Source: Tethya wilhelma | Lineage: Eukaryota; Porifera; Demospongiae; Tethyida; Tethyidae | Length of the DNA stretch: 64,000 nt | Reading direction: 5' to 3' | NCBI GenBank assembly: GCA_964030475.1 | Contig: CAXIPT010000005.1 | Coordinates: 4,320,650 to 4,384,649, forward strand | Shown here: piece after piece, positions 48,271 through 61,164 of the stretch | Numbering within the stretch: position 1 is the first letter of the stretch | Layout of the letters: the number at the start of each line of letters is the position of its first letter | Notes under the pieces: model-generated | What the model was told of the DNA's origin: nothing | What the model saw: the letters and a program-made list of their open reading frames with translations, nothing else | The model's database searches: none | Translations under genes and position numbers: made by a program

Positions 48271-51200
48271 CATATCTTGTGATGTCGAGTACCTCAAGAC
48301 CCAAACCTGCAGCATTAGTAGTGACATGTGAGCGTAAAATTGAATCGATTGGCATTGATGGAAACATTCCACTTGTTGCTTCAAGAGTGATAATGATGTT
48401 GGCAGTGGACTGAGATGAGAGGCTGAATGGAGAATGAAAAACACATCAATGTCCTTGTTTTTCTGCTTTGTACATCTGTGCTAAACCTACCCAGAGAAGG
48501 AAGCTGAGTAGATCTGAATGTTTGTATCTGGCAATACTGTATTCTCCAATGTTTGTATAAGCTACAATCATTAATTTTATAATACAGTATCAGGTAAAAT
48601 ATTATCACATTGAAATTAATGGTGACATCCAAATTAGATACCGTTTGGACCGATGGTGGAATTTCATTGTCTGGTTGAAATCCTCCCACAATTGCACTAT
48701 ATTCCCTCACATCTGAATAGAGATGATACATTTATAATCAAAATATTTCATGCATGCATTAATTTATGGATCGCAGAAGTCAAGCAACTTACTCTGAACA
48801 GACACTAGTGCGGCATCAGACATCACAGAGCCAGCAGCATTACTTGCTGAACAGCTGTAGAAGCCTCTGCTTCCCGGCTGAATTGATTGGATGACGAGGG
48901 AAGACTGAATCTCCTCATCCAACACTTCACCATCCAAGAACCACATATATCGAGGTGTAGGCACTCCCCTAGCCAGGCACGTCAGACTCACAGACTCACC
49001 AAGGGTGTATGACATGGTAATAGGTTGCTGGATGAACACTGGTGCCTCCAAGTTGAGATCGACTGTTGGTGCTTCTGTGACATGGGCAGTAGGCCCAACT
49101 GTGACGTTAGGAGCAACGGTAGTTGGAGCTGAACAGAATCAGTATTATTCACTATTCATAAATGCAAAGAAAAAAAACAACTTACCATCAAAGACCTCTA
49201 GTTGAACAGGAATTGTCACAGATTCACTGGTAATGTACGGTCCCTGTATTGCTGCCTCACATGTGTAGTTACCAGAGTCACTCAACATCAGTGGATCAAA
49301 CACCACATCACGAGCAAACCACGTCTCATTCACCTGACGTACATTCCCTACTGTAATCCTACTGTCATTGAGACCTGCTGACCCATTCGAATGCAACCAT
49401 TGAATGTTTACAGCGTCTATTGTAAGTCCAGAACTGACATTCACCAAACAAAAAGCAACAAACTGACTCCCAGCTATAGGTAAATTTGCTTCGACAGTAA
49501 GAAAACTGGGCCTTGGAGCTGTACAGAGGCAAGAAAATTGAACTTAATACACAAAAAGTAGTAGTGGGAATTAAAGTAATGCTAACCAATGATAGTGAGG
49601 GTGTACGTAGTTGCATTGGAAATAACAGCAGAAGAGTTATTTGTTCCATCTGGGTAGGTGAGATTGAGAGTCAAGCCACAGCTGTAGACACCACCGTCGT
49701 CAAGAGAGAGGGACTGGAACTGAACAGAGCTGTTGAAGACAAAGACATCATCACTGTCATAGGTGGCATTGAGCAAGGTGATGTTGATTGTGCTTGAGCT
49801 CAACAGGGAGCCGTTGTTCCACTGATAAGAGAGTAGAGTGGTTTCCCAAGGATCTTGAAGAGCATTGCACTGAATAGTGAAGTTTGACCCCAACAGAGGG
49901 AGGCCTATATCCTCTATTTCCATGATAACTGTGAGCGTGTTTTAACAAAGAGTCATAAATAGAGTTAGTGGTCTCACAGGTGATACAATAATAGATGAAA
50001 ATTAATGCAGCTTCTTACTTGCTCCAGGAGTACACTGCACACCAGCATCACGACTGTGAGTGCATTCTACAGAAGCAATAGTATCATTGGCACACATCGA
50101 TAATTGATATTCAGATCCTGTACACATAACTCCAGAGACAAGAATTGGACCACTTCCAGGTGGATATACACCCCCAGCAACTGCAACACTTCCTGCATAC
50201 ATGTAGAATTGAATTGAATTGAAGACATTAACTTCTTAGTTAATTTTATTGAGACTTAAATCAGTTAGTATTAACTTACCATAGTTGAATCCAAATCCTC
50301 TGCATGCAACTGCAGCATCAAAGTCATCCCATTCAAGGTCACAGATGGTTCCCCATTGGTTGTTCACGCACACCTCCACTCTTCCCTGATAGTATACTGG
50401 TCCATCAATGATTCTTGTGTTTCCGGCATAGCACGTTCTGGAACAGATCACTCCAGCTGCTCTGCTTGTGTTAGCACACATTGGGTCATTGATCACTCCC
50501 AGTTCGCTACTAGAACAGGAGTACAGACTGTCTTCTGTGCCATTACAACTGACGTCTTCCAGTACTATGCCTGCAGCACTCACACCAAATTGAGAGCCAC
50601 CCACTGGTATTGCATCTGTGATGTTTAGACAATGAGAAGTATAAGTAAATGAATGAAATGATAGTATTATAATAGCGTATTACATACCAAAGTCAGATGC
50701 TCCACCTCCAAATTCATTTCTGCACAGAACAACAGCATCACTCTGATCCCAGTTGGCATCACAAACAGATCCATATGTTCCATTAAAGCACACATCTACC
50801 CTCCCAGAAAGACTAGATGATCCATCAAAATTGGAAACAAATTGTCTGTTGAACAGTCGATAGTCCAGTCCACTGGTAGTAAAGCACTCAACCAAAACTA
50901 AAACAACAAATTTTGAAAGTATGCGTTGCACACTGCATGATCATGATAACTGGTATCCATTTACCTTGCACGCAACGAACGCCAGCAATCCTTGATGGAT
51001 TGTTGCAGTTTAGATCGGAAGCTGGTTGTCTGTTGCATAATGCTGGGCTCTCTTCCGTGCCATCACACATGAAATCCTGGAAGTAAACTGGTCCAGTATA
51101 ATTTGGAAAACCACCATACACAGCCTCGGCACCTGAAGTAAAATTATTGCCGAGCGCATTAGCACGAGGCATCATAAGTCGGTTTGTAGTTGGGTTGGCA

Positions 51201-54200
51201 TTATTATAATTACTTCTTGCGTCCGATTACAAGTTATGAAAATTATTATGATTGGTTTTATGCTAATTATCTCGGTTTTTTCCAGGAAAGAGAAAGCTTA
51301 TGATCTTGAGATTGAAGCGATGGCACAAATAATCAACGAAAAGATCGTATACTCTTCTTAAGCACGAATTGGGCCTTCAATCAACCTCTAACTATGAGAA
51401 CGATCTTGCACTTGCACTCTGTGCCACGCCCACATGTCAGCAATATGACACACGCACAAGAGGTGGAGTCTCTGGTGGAGTCTGAAGCTCTTTTCTACAG
51501 CTGGTGCATTGCTTGCTCTGACTGAGCTTGTGTTCCCTGAATGGCCCATGGCTTGCAAGAGGAGTTTCAATTTAGATTTACTATATCCATTTAGCTATCC
51601 ACAAAAGCTGAAGGACAGGCAATTGATGCAATGCGACACTGAGACACCGATTCACGGTATGTCATTCAATACTAGCTGTGGTCTACTATTATATTATTAC
51701 AGACTCTGCGCAAGGCACATCATGCACTATGTGTACTACTAGTATAGAATTGCTTTGAGGTAACTTTATGAAACAAAACAATCAACTCACGATAGAATGG
51801 TGCCCTGTAACCAAATGAATTACAGGCGGCTTGAGCATCCAAGTCATCCCAGCCAACATCACAGATAGCTCCGAATATACCATTCCTACAAATCTCCACT
51901 CTCCCTCTCTCGTCGTTGTAGCCAGAATCAGAAACTCCAAATGTTTGGTTTCTCAATCGCACATCTCCCTCCGTGCATGGCACAGGAACTGAAATGATTA
52001 AAGGTGATAACAACTCCAATCTTCAATTCTGTTATTGTTTGTGTACCTGTGCATTGATAGCCTGCTGCTTGTCTGCCACTCAAACACAAAGATGAAAGAT
52101 TTGTTCTTGGGCACTCTGAAAGTGAGAACTCTGTCCCATTACACATCAAGTCAACAGAGAGGTACCGCTGGGTGTATCCAAGACCAAATCCAAACAAAGC
52201 TTCTGACACTGCACAAGTCATGATTGTAAGCAATCATATTAAGTCATTCAGGTCTAATGATTGACATACCATATTCTGGGGTACTGGGATCATATCCTCT
52301 GTTACGGCAAACCACTGCAGCATCCTCATTGCTCCATCCTACATCACAAATACTGCCAAACACTCCTCCTATACACACTTCAAATGTTCCATTCTCAATA
52401 TTAAAGAAATCTCCATTCACTTCATAACTGAAGAATGATGAATTCACTGTCCTCACATCTCCTTCAGAACAAGGTCTAGGCTCTGAACATTACAAAGGAT
52501 AGATAATACTACAATATACAAAAAGGGTGTAGATACCACTTACGTTCAATGCATCTAGCAGCTGCAGTGCGATTTGGTTCAAAGCATTCTGAACTAATGC
52601 TTGAAGTGAATGGACAAGCAGAAAAGAAAAATTCTGTACCAATACACATCACATCTTGAACTGAGACAGTTCCATTCGAAGAGAAGTTAGCTGTGATTGC
52701 TTCCGCCACTGCATGAGGTGCAAACCATAAACCACTACTTGCTAGCCCTTTACATAATGATTATTGACATTCTCACCATACAATAGAGGAGAGTATCCTT
52801 GGTTACGACACATAACAGCTGCATCAGAATCATCCCAACCAATGTTGCACACTCTGCCATAAACTCCATTCCAACAGACTTCAAACGTCAACTCAACAAC
52901 TGAGGAGAAGACTCCAGTAGTGGCATTGATGATAGAGTTGATACTTGTGTTGAACCTAGCGACTCTATCAACGCAGTCTGTGGTTGGAGTGAAAGGTGTT
53001 GTTGCACTGGTTGTGAGATCTGCCAAAAGGAAGAAATACGTTAGCTAGGTTAATCTGTCACACTCTACATTGCTCACATGCACAATTAAATTATATTGAT
53101 TGACTTACTATCAACTCTGTAGAAGAACCGTCCTGGTACACCAACATTGGACTGTGTCTCAATGTCAATTATGTTGTTAGATGGAACTACAAAGAAGCTT
53201 ACTCCATCACCAGCATTGAACCCAATGGTGGCTCCATATCCCCACTGGATGTCCCAATAGTTGAAGATCACAGTAGAAATGAGACCGTCTGTAGCCAAGA
53301 TGACTTGAAATGTGTTTCTGAGTGAACGAAAATCACTGTATGGAGCAACTTTGTCCCAAGTAGCCACAAACAACTGAGTTGGAGTGAATTTTAGAGAGAC
53401 AGGGTGAGCTGCGATAACTGATGCTAAGTCCATTGGATCAAAGGTCTGTCGGTAGTAGATTGCTCCTCCGTACATTATATCAATGTCATCAAAGAATGGA
53501 GCAATGAGAGGTGGTGAAGAGAAAGGGAAGAATCCTGGTCCAGTATCTGTGTAAGATGAGCCGAATGATAAAACTCCATTGGTGCTAACCTATGCATTGA
53601 GTATAGGGAGATAAATGCATGCATGGTGCATAATAGGATTGAGTTCAAGTATGAGGGTACCATGATCACATATATACGCAATAATTATATACTAAGAACT
53701 CACATAGACAGTTGTCTCGCTTCTTCCATAGAACACAAAAGTAGTATTTAAACTAATCTCTTCTGATGAGCCATCATCCTCAATGGGAGTTGCTGAGTCA
53801 CCAACATCAAATCCAAATCGTAGAAAATGTTCAGGCATTCTAGGTCCATCAGTGACAGTTTCATTGGCTGTGAGATCTGTCAAAATGAAAAGAAATTCAG
53901 TTGGTTATAAACAACACTATAATATTATTACTCCGATATATTGTATAGAAGACACAATTTCTTACTATCAACTCTGTAGAAGAAGCGTCCTGGTATACCA
54001 ACATTGGACTGTGTCCTGATTTTAGTTGTGTTGAGAGATGGATCCAGAACTACCAAGGATCCTACTCCATTTCCAGCATTGAAACCGATGCTAGCTCTTT
54101 CTCCCCACTGGATGTCTCCATAGTTGAAGATCACAGTAGAAATGAGACCATCTGTAGCCAAAATGACTTGAAATGTGTTTCTCAATGAAGCAGAGCCAAA

Positions 54201-56451
54201 GAATGGGGCAACTCTGTCATATGTAGCAACAAACAATTGAGTTGGAGTGAATGTCAGAGAGACGGGATGAGCTTCGATAACAAATCTTAGATCCATTGCA
54301 TCAAAGGTTTGTCGGTAGTAGACTGTCCCTCCATAATATATACTGATGTCATCAAAGAATGGAGCAATAAGAGGTGGAGAAGAGAGAGGGAAGTACATTG
54401 GTCCGACGAATTGGTAAGATGAGCCAAATGATAGAACTCCATCGTTATTAACCTTTGCATTGAGTAAGGAGATAAATGCATGTTGCACAATATTATGATT
54501 GGTTCAAGTATGAGAGTACCATTATTATACTCAATGTATAAAAAAAAACTTACATAGATGGTTGTCTCATTTTTTCCATAGAATACAATATTAGTATTTA
54601 AACCAATCTCTTCTGATGAGCCAAGATCCACACGGTGAGTTGCTGAGTCACCAACATCAAATCCAAATCGTAGAAAATGTTCAGGTATAACAGGTGGTTT
54701 CTCAGAGACAGTATTTGGAGGTGTTGTAGTTACAACTGCAGGAATGTGTTCAAAGTAATTAACCTTGTTGATTGACAATGTATTATAATAGTTTATTGAT
54801 AACTTACTTGGCTGCTCAATGCATCTAGCAGCCGCCACACTGTTTGGTTGAAAACACTCTGAGCTAATGCTGGAATTATTAAATGGGCACTCAGAGATGG
54901 AGAATTCTGTACCGTTACACATTACATCTTGTACTGAGATTGTCCCATCAAATGAAGAATTAGTTGTGAATGCTTCAGCTCCTGTAGAATTATATACAAG
55001 CCATGTGTATACCTTAATATATGGTGAATAATTATGTGACATTATTACTGTAAGATGGAGGAGAGAATCCTTGGTTACGACACAAAACAGCTGCATCAGA
55101 ATTATCCCAACCAATGCCGCACACACTGCCAAATGCTCCACCAGAACAGACTTCAAATGTCAGCTCAAACACATCCTGGAAGATTCCAGTTGTAGAATTA
55201 AACACAACATTGGAAGTTGAGTTTGTTCTTGTGTTTCCTTCAAAGCAAGTTGCAATTGGTGGATTAGTAGGTGTTATCGTAGTAAGATCTGTAGATGCCA
55301 GAACAAATGCATGCACAATTATATCAAGCTCTTTCGTCCAAAAAAAAAAAAAAATTATATGCATTGATATAAAAGTTTTAGAAAAATAATGCATTATAAT
55401 TATGAACTTATTTCTTACTTCCAACTATAAAAAAGAAAACTCCTGGTGTGCCCACATTGGACTGTGTCTCAATGTTGAGTGTTTCATTGGTCCCTGATGA
55501 TTGAACTCCAAAGAAGCTTACTCCATCACCAGCGTTGAACCCTATGTCAGCTTTTTCTCCCCACTGGATGTCTCCATAGCTAAAGATCACAATTGACAAG
55601 AGTCCGTCTGTAGCCAAGATGACTTGGAAGGTGTTTCTGAGTGAAGCAGGACCCACATAACTGTATGAAGCAACTCTGTCCCATGTGGCAACAAATAGGA
55701 TTTCAGGACTGAATCTCTGAAAGTTCGGAAATGGTTGGAGATAAGCAACAAATTGTGCAATCTCTGTTGGATCAGAGGTCTGTCGGTAGTAGATTGTCCC
55801 TCCATTAGTAATGTCAATGTCATGGTAGAATGGAGCAATGAGAGGTGGAGAAGAGACAGGGAATGAGACAGAGAATGATCCTCCTCCAGCATATGTGTAG
55901 GATGAGCCAAATGATAATACTCCATTGGTGTTAACCTGTGAATTAATGAGAGAGATATTTAGAAAGCAGATACACAAGCTATAGCGACCTCTGAATTAAG
56001 TACAATGATTATACTCACATAGAGGCTAGTCTCATTCCTTCCGAAGAATACAAAACTTGTATTCAAAATGATTTCTGGAGAAGCTCCATCATCCACACTT
56101 GGAGAAAAAATTGAGTCACTGGATTTGGTTCCAAATGGGAAAAAGTTGGCTGGAGGTGTGTATATATGTGTGTATGTAAGTAAATATTATGTATGTTTAG
56201 TGTGTGGGTGGGGGTCTAATGGAAACTGAAGTTACAAACAATAGCAACGTTACTGACAGTTGATAATCTAAGCCTGCAGTGCACACTGAAAATGAATATA
56301 GAATTGAGAACAAAAGGTATACTTTGAATTAAATACCTGTACCAGTAGATTGGCAAACAAAGCCTGGTATACTCCCAGCTAGGAAACAGAGTGTAACAAC
56401 AGCACATGTGAACCAAGTAGTAACTGTCCGCCTTCTTGGTTGTGACAACAT
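48271..56451 (-). CDS. Large secreted or membrane receptor: NIDO, SRCR and Ig domains
   Basis: 24 exons, all phase-compatible: 56451-56337, 56149-56019, 55935-55419, 55288-55049, 54981-54808, 54735-54554, 54452-53966, 53876-53704, 53589-53109, 53019-52777, 52708-52544, 52482-52270, 52208-52047, 51988-51791, 51132-50965, 50897-50688, 50615-50280, 50192-50019, 49928-49587, 49518-49186, 49128-48793, 48712-48642, 48561-48491, 48422-48271; about 1,890 residues. Order: signal peptide; NIDO; SRCR; NIDO; NIDO; five SRCRs; three Ig-like; an unassigned SEA-like stretch. NIDO shows TFQVILATDG, GDIQWG, GFNAGDG. Each SRCR is two exons with GRVEVC, GxVCDxxWDxxDAxVxCR and CxGTExSxxxC; exon 50615-50280 fuses the end of one to the start of the next. 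Many N-glycosylation sites. No transmembrane exon identified, so the C terminus is missing. Adhesion or innate recognition is inferred. Confidence 0.85.
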
Positions 56452-56984
56452 CCTTGTATGTCTGCAGGTAGGTAATATTACCGGGGTAATTTGGGACAAT
56501 CTTAATTTGGGTCTTCCAACTTGTGTCAAGTTTGATTTCAGCAGTAGTAGATTTATCTGAAAACTATTACTGCAGAACTAAACTATAATGTATCTAGTTT
56601 TAGAAATGCAAACCTGAAGTTACTGGGCCTAGTACTTTGTGTGCAGTGAGCAGTTTAACTAACCACTCTTTATTCAGTTAGTGAAATATAAATGGGCATG
56701 CCATTTTGTCTGGATTGGAGTGATTCTAAGCAGTGAAACAAAGAATCATACATTTCAGCCTCTCTTCAGTTTACCTGGACTGAAAGTACAGCCTTAGCTT
56801 GAAGTAAATTCATATATTCATCATGTTGCCAATTGCAAGTTTATTGGAAGTATACAGAAATTAATTGAAAAATATTGTTAGCTTATAGCTTAATTTCATT
56901 GACACATTCTGATATTCAATGACCAAAATAATTATTATAAGAAATAGAATTACCTATATCATAGATAATATATATCATACGTAT

Positions 56985-57345
56985 ACGGTAGTACGTATAG
57001 TAGGAATGGGCCGACTGTCCCATAGACACAGTACAAAATGTTGGTCACTATAAAAATCTACTCAAACAAAAAATAACCTTCAAAGTTGCTGAGAGGCTCT
57101 TACTGACAGATTACCAACTGCATGCAAGGCCTAAAACTCACAAAAACTTTCCTTAGCACTCGTAGAGAGTGCCAGTGGGAAGCCACCATAGTGCCATTTT
57201 TTGTTCTCTAACGTACTTACGTACGTACTTACTTCCTAACTGACTTACTTGAAAAGGATTTCCAGAGAACCAGAATGTGTTGAGCCAACTTTGACAGCAC
57301 AAAGTAAGTTCTTTTCACGGGTACTACATTCCTTGATACTCGTTT
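56985..57345. mobile_element. TAGGAATGGGC-family long arm
   Basis: GTAGGAATGGGCCGACTGTC at 57000 followed by the conserved internal sequence CTCACAAAAACTTTCCT and GGGAAGCCACCATAGTGCC; upstream of the receptor gene. Confidence 0.6.
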
Positions 57346-57347
57346 TG

Positions 57348-57648
57348 ATAGCGAGTAGTACGTCGGGTGCGTCTGTCTGTCTGTATGTCATGTTGGGTCT
57401 TGTACGCTCACATAAGCTCGTACCATGTACCATGCATTCCTAGCATTACTAACGCATGCACATAAGTTTATAGGAATAATTGGGGCGAGCCTGAGCGAGC
57501 CCCAGATAGCGAGTAGTACGTCGGGTGCGTCTGTCTGTCTGTCTGTCTGTCATGTTGGGTCTTGTACACTCACGTAAGCTCGTACCATGTACCATGCATT
57601 CTTATATAGCATTACTAACGCATGCGCATAAGTTTATAGTGTTCGAGA
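57348..57648 (+). repeat. 157-bp direct tandem duplication
   Basis: GATAGCGAGTAGTACGTCGG begins at 57348 and again at 57505; both copies continue through (GTCT)n, TCTTGTAC and GTACCATGTACCATGC. The GGGGCGAGCC element end falls at the junction. Confidence 0.8.
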
Positions 57649-58107
57649 CAGTCAATCGAGAAATCAGATCAGACAGAGGCAGCTAGAGCAGAACAGTTGA
57701 GAAATAGTTTTGCTAATAGCTAGAGGTTGTGAGACTTAGACAGTTGCTAAGCATATCTTATGAGAGAAAGGCACAAAACAGTTTAACAGCAGCGCCCAAC
57801 AGAAAGATAGGCAGAAACTGCAAGGAGAAAAACTGTGATGCCACTGAGGCTTGCCTAACATACAGTGTGACACTGTCAGATGGTAAGAGATACCAAGTTC
57901 GAAAATAATTCTAGACTTTACATCTCATTAGCAATTCTTCATGTAAACTAACTTCTGACGTTCACACCACAGTCAATTGAACACTGTCAATATTGTACTC
58001 CATTGACAGCCAGATGATCTATACCATAATTTGGCATTCTGACAAATATTCTTCATGCACTCACTGTACAATTCATGCAAAAAGCTGCGCTCGCTCAGGC
58101 TCGCCCC
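57482..58107. mobile_element. Second GGGGCGAGCC-ended element
   Basis: Bounded by GGGGCGAGCCTGAGCGAGCC at 57482 and its inverse ending at 58107. Interior includes the second half of a 157-bp tandem duplication and no supportable coding frame. Confidence 0.5.
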
Positions 58108-58193
58108 ACAATGCCTTGCATTCTTAGTTATTTCTCACTAACAGCCCCGCCCACTTTCTATAGATGTGCTCCTTTTCAGTGACGCTGCTATTA

Positions 58194-58534
58194 TAGTCTC
58201 GCTAGCCAGACTCTCCGCAGGGAAAGGGAGAGTCTGGTGAATTGCGTATACTACTTTTTGTTCCCTGTTACCAGAATCTGGTAACACCGCAACGTGTATT
58301 GTAAGTGGGTGTCAATTCCAGTTGGTCATGAATATCGAATCTGATTACTACTATAGCGCAGTCACGCTATGTATCTACAGCTAGTAGTAATCAGATTCAT
58401 GACCAACTGGAATTGACACCCACTTACAATACACGTTGCGGTGTTACCAGATTCTGGTAACAGGGAACAAAAAGTAGTATACGCAATTCACCAGACTCTC
58501 CCTTTCCCTGCGGAGAGTCTGGCTAGCGAGACTA
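58194..58534. mobile_element. 341-bp near-perfect palindrome, Mutator-like non-autonomous element
   Basis: Ends TAGTCTCGCTAGCCAGAC and its inverse. Arms of about 155 bp are identical except for a 5-bp difference next to the loop. Flanked by exact 9-bp repeats CTGCTATTA at 58185-58193 and 58535-58543. Long arms with a 9-11 bp target duplication fit Mutator-like elements; near-identity of arms and duplication suggests a recent insertion. Confidence 0.8.
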
Positions 58535-58960
58535 CTGCTATTATATAACTCTTCATGTGCGCTAACTATGAACTCAATTTTGTGATATCAGATCATTAGA
58601 GAAGAGAGTGCATTATTATGTAGAAACTCTTTTGGTCGAATGTTTAGTAGTTTGTTTTTATTATCAAACCATAGATACTACACTATGATCAAACGGTTAA
58701 TTTTGCGTAAGAGGTACCCAGGAAAAACAACTGTTTAGGACAGTACAACCTGGAAGTGTCCCGACTGTACCCCGTTTTATATACCTTTCAAGTTACATGC
58801 CAAATACATCTATATATATGCTTACATAGATATCAGGCTAACTCTTGTCTGTCATACCAAGCACCACTGACCAACAGGAACAGCAGTCATGCAGCTAAGA
58901 TACTTCTAGAGTACTTGGAGCTGCTTCCATTCAACCCTAGCCGGAGTATCTGTGATTCAA

Positions 58961-59020
58961 CACTAGTCTCGTGCCCAGACCCCCCTCGGAGAGGGGAGGG
59001 GTCTGGGCACGAGACTAGTG
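58961..59020. repeat. 60-bp perfect hairpin
   Basis: CACTAGTCTCGTGCCCAGAC at 58961-58980 is exactly inverted at 59001-59020, loop rich in C and G. Looks like a tiny foldback of the TAGTCTC type. Confidence 0.8.
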
Positions 59021-59084
59021 TGCTGGGCACGTACCACCCGATCCCCAGGCCCCTCCCTCCTCGAACGAGGCTAGCCAGGCTGCC

Positions 59085-59330
59085 AGCATGCAATAACCAG
59101 GATCTGGTTGTACTGTCATGACCACAATGATTTATCTCAAGTGGGTATGTGTATGTGTACAGTACGTGTGTGGGTAATCTTGTTCAGTAAGGAAGCCATA
59201 CAAGTACACAGCCGCCGCTGATACAGTGCCGTTCGTGGTAAGGGAAATACCAAATATTGCCCACACACCCACTTGAGATAGCTACCTCATTGTGATCATG
59301 ACCAGATTCTGGTCATTGGCACAAACCATA
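59085..59330. repeat. Inverted repeat, ACCAGGATCTGGT / ACCAGATTCTGGT
   Basis: CATGACCACAATGA...TATCTCAAGTGGG at 59117-59144 is inverted at 59268-59310 (CCCACTTGAGATA...TGATCATGACC). Confidence 0.6.
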
Positions 59331-59377
59331 GATACTACACATGCACAAACGTAGACATTCCTTGAAGAGTCAGGCAA

Positions 59378-59609
59378 TTAGTTCACATCTGGTGTTGTCA
59401 CATCCGGTTCCTCATTCTCGATCTCTGAGGGATCAGAGCTGTCTGATTCTTCAATGATTGGTTTCTTTGGTCATGATCTTTTAGATTCACTAATCCCTGA
59501 AGTACAACCACCAACAGCTAGTGACATTCCGGTTTTTTCCGACCACTCTTCATCTTCTTGGTAGTCTTTTTCATTCTCCCTACTTGTGGAGCTGTTATTC
59601 ACACACACA

Positions 59610-59681
<72 letters not shown>

Positions 59682-60856
59682 NAACACACACACACACACA
59701 CACACAGGAACTGACGACTCTTCTTCCTTCATGGGTGAACTCCGTGGTTACCTAGGAGATGAGTGTTGTTGCCATGGTGATTTCCTTCTTCTCCATGGCG
59801 ACGGTGATCTTGAGCGTGGCCTCCTCTCTGCTTGATAGTCATGTGATGTCTAGTGATGAGGGGAGAGGTGATGTGTGGGGGGATGTGAGGGGAGTGGCCA
59901 TGATCCCACGGAGGACCGGAATGGTTGGGAGAATGATGAGGAGATCTGTCACAATAGCTGTCATGTGAATCTGATCTATTAAAGAATACATTGCTCCAAA
60001 AGTTACACAAAGGTGACTGCCAGGCAATTTTGCTAACTTGAGTATACTCAAAAAAAAATGTTGCACCAATAGTCCAGAGTCTATAAACTTTGTCAAGGGG
60101 GACTTAGCTTTTGCACACTTTTTCTCCAAGAATTCAGCACACATACAAATGGTGTAGATAATACATTCACGACTATACAAGGATATAGCTAGGCTGTGAC
60201 AAACTAGGTAGCCAATGCTCACTCACAAAACCATCAATGGAGGCCAAAAATATGAAGTCCAGTTTTACCTGGGAGATTTTTGAGACCAGTGTCCACGATA
60301 CGATTGTTCATAGTATCCCGATGACCGATACCTTCTGTGGATAATAATTATTGTTATAACAAACATTAGATATGGGGGGAAAGTTCAGGCTTCCTCCCCA
60401 TGACTCTCACTGTGCCACTGGAAATTTGCACTCTTCCACTTCATTTCCAGAAGTCTGGGGACAAGTGGCTATGGATTGAAAAAAGTTCTAAAAAGTCTAA
60501 GTTCAAGAGGGCAACAACATTGGGATATCATTGGGTGCCATAGGACAAAGGTCAAAGGAGAGAACCTGGAAACAAGTTTGGGGGTAGCCATCATGTCAAC
60601 ACTTGAACTGGTTCCAACCTGTGTCCTGAGGAGCTGTCCCAGTCCTCATACCTCCTCCTCTGAGGGGGAGGTCTCTTAGGGGGCCAGGGGGTCATGACGG
60701 GAACTTGATACCATCTAGGAGGGCCTCTTACTTGCCATGTCAAACCATGGGTCATGCTCAGTGTAGCGATTCCTGAATTCCTCTTCATACTGGGACAACT
60801 TCGCAGCAATTTCTTGAGCACTAGCTTTTCAATGGAATGTCTGTAGCCACAGACAT
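59378..60856 (-). pseudogene. Arg/Ser-rich small protein, possible RAMAC-like N terminus, frameshifted
   Basis: Exons 60856-60619, 60334-60269, 59975-59752, 59591-59378 have matching phases (AG/A, AG/A, AG/C). Start Met at 60856 opens MSVATDIPL. The N-terminal block YEEEFRNRYTEHDPWF followed by KRPP resembles the F-x-x-R-[FY]-T-E-x-D and KRPP of the RNMT-activating mini-protein (RAMAC) that helps cap methylation. Then come Arg/Pro-rich, RS-like (RRPRSRSPSPWRRRKSP) and acidic (EESDSSDPSEIENEEPD) segments. To read through it needs one-base shifts near 60833 (AAAA run) and 60729 (CCC run), another in exon 3 near 59850, and passage of TGA at 59471-59473. Intron 3 carries the (CA)n tract with an N. 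Either a pseudogene or poor consensus sequence; the family call is weak. Confidence 0.4.
59600..59706 (+). repeat. (AC)n microsatellite with one N
   Basis: About 50 units, undetermined base at 59682; occupies intron 3 of the Arg/Ser-rich gene. Confidence 0.95.
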
Positions 60857-61164
60857 CTTATTCAACAACTTCTATTCAGTTCCACTGTCTGGAGAAAGGA
60901 ACCCAAGAAATGATAACACAAATTTCTTCATTAACATAATTTTTGGAACAGCTTACCTATAATTGAGTGTTCAGCAGCAGAACTTACTGAGTGGTATAGT
61001 GTCGTTGAATTAATTTAATCAAAACAGTCCAGCTGATGAGAATTACCAACACTGATGACCTTTACCTGATCGACTGACCTCTACTGTTAGCATGAATAAA
61101 AACAGTGATATCAACACAACTCAATATAGCACACACAACAAAACTAGCTTCGTGAGGCAGTCTG

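Noticed and set aside
48642..48712. Read-through of this exon into a hydrophobic FNVIIFYLILYY as a transmembrane segment
   Set aside because: A GTATCT donor and the phase-matched next exon at 48561 give a better coding path; the hydrophobic run is AT-rich intron.
60591..60821. Alternate minus-strand frame of the Arg/Ser-rich gene
   Set aside because: Shadow of the frame with the acidic FRNRYTEHD motif; only its Pro/Arg-rich end is plausibly coding.
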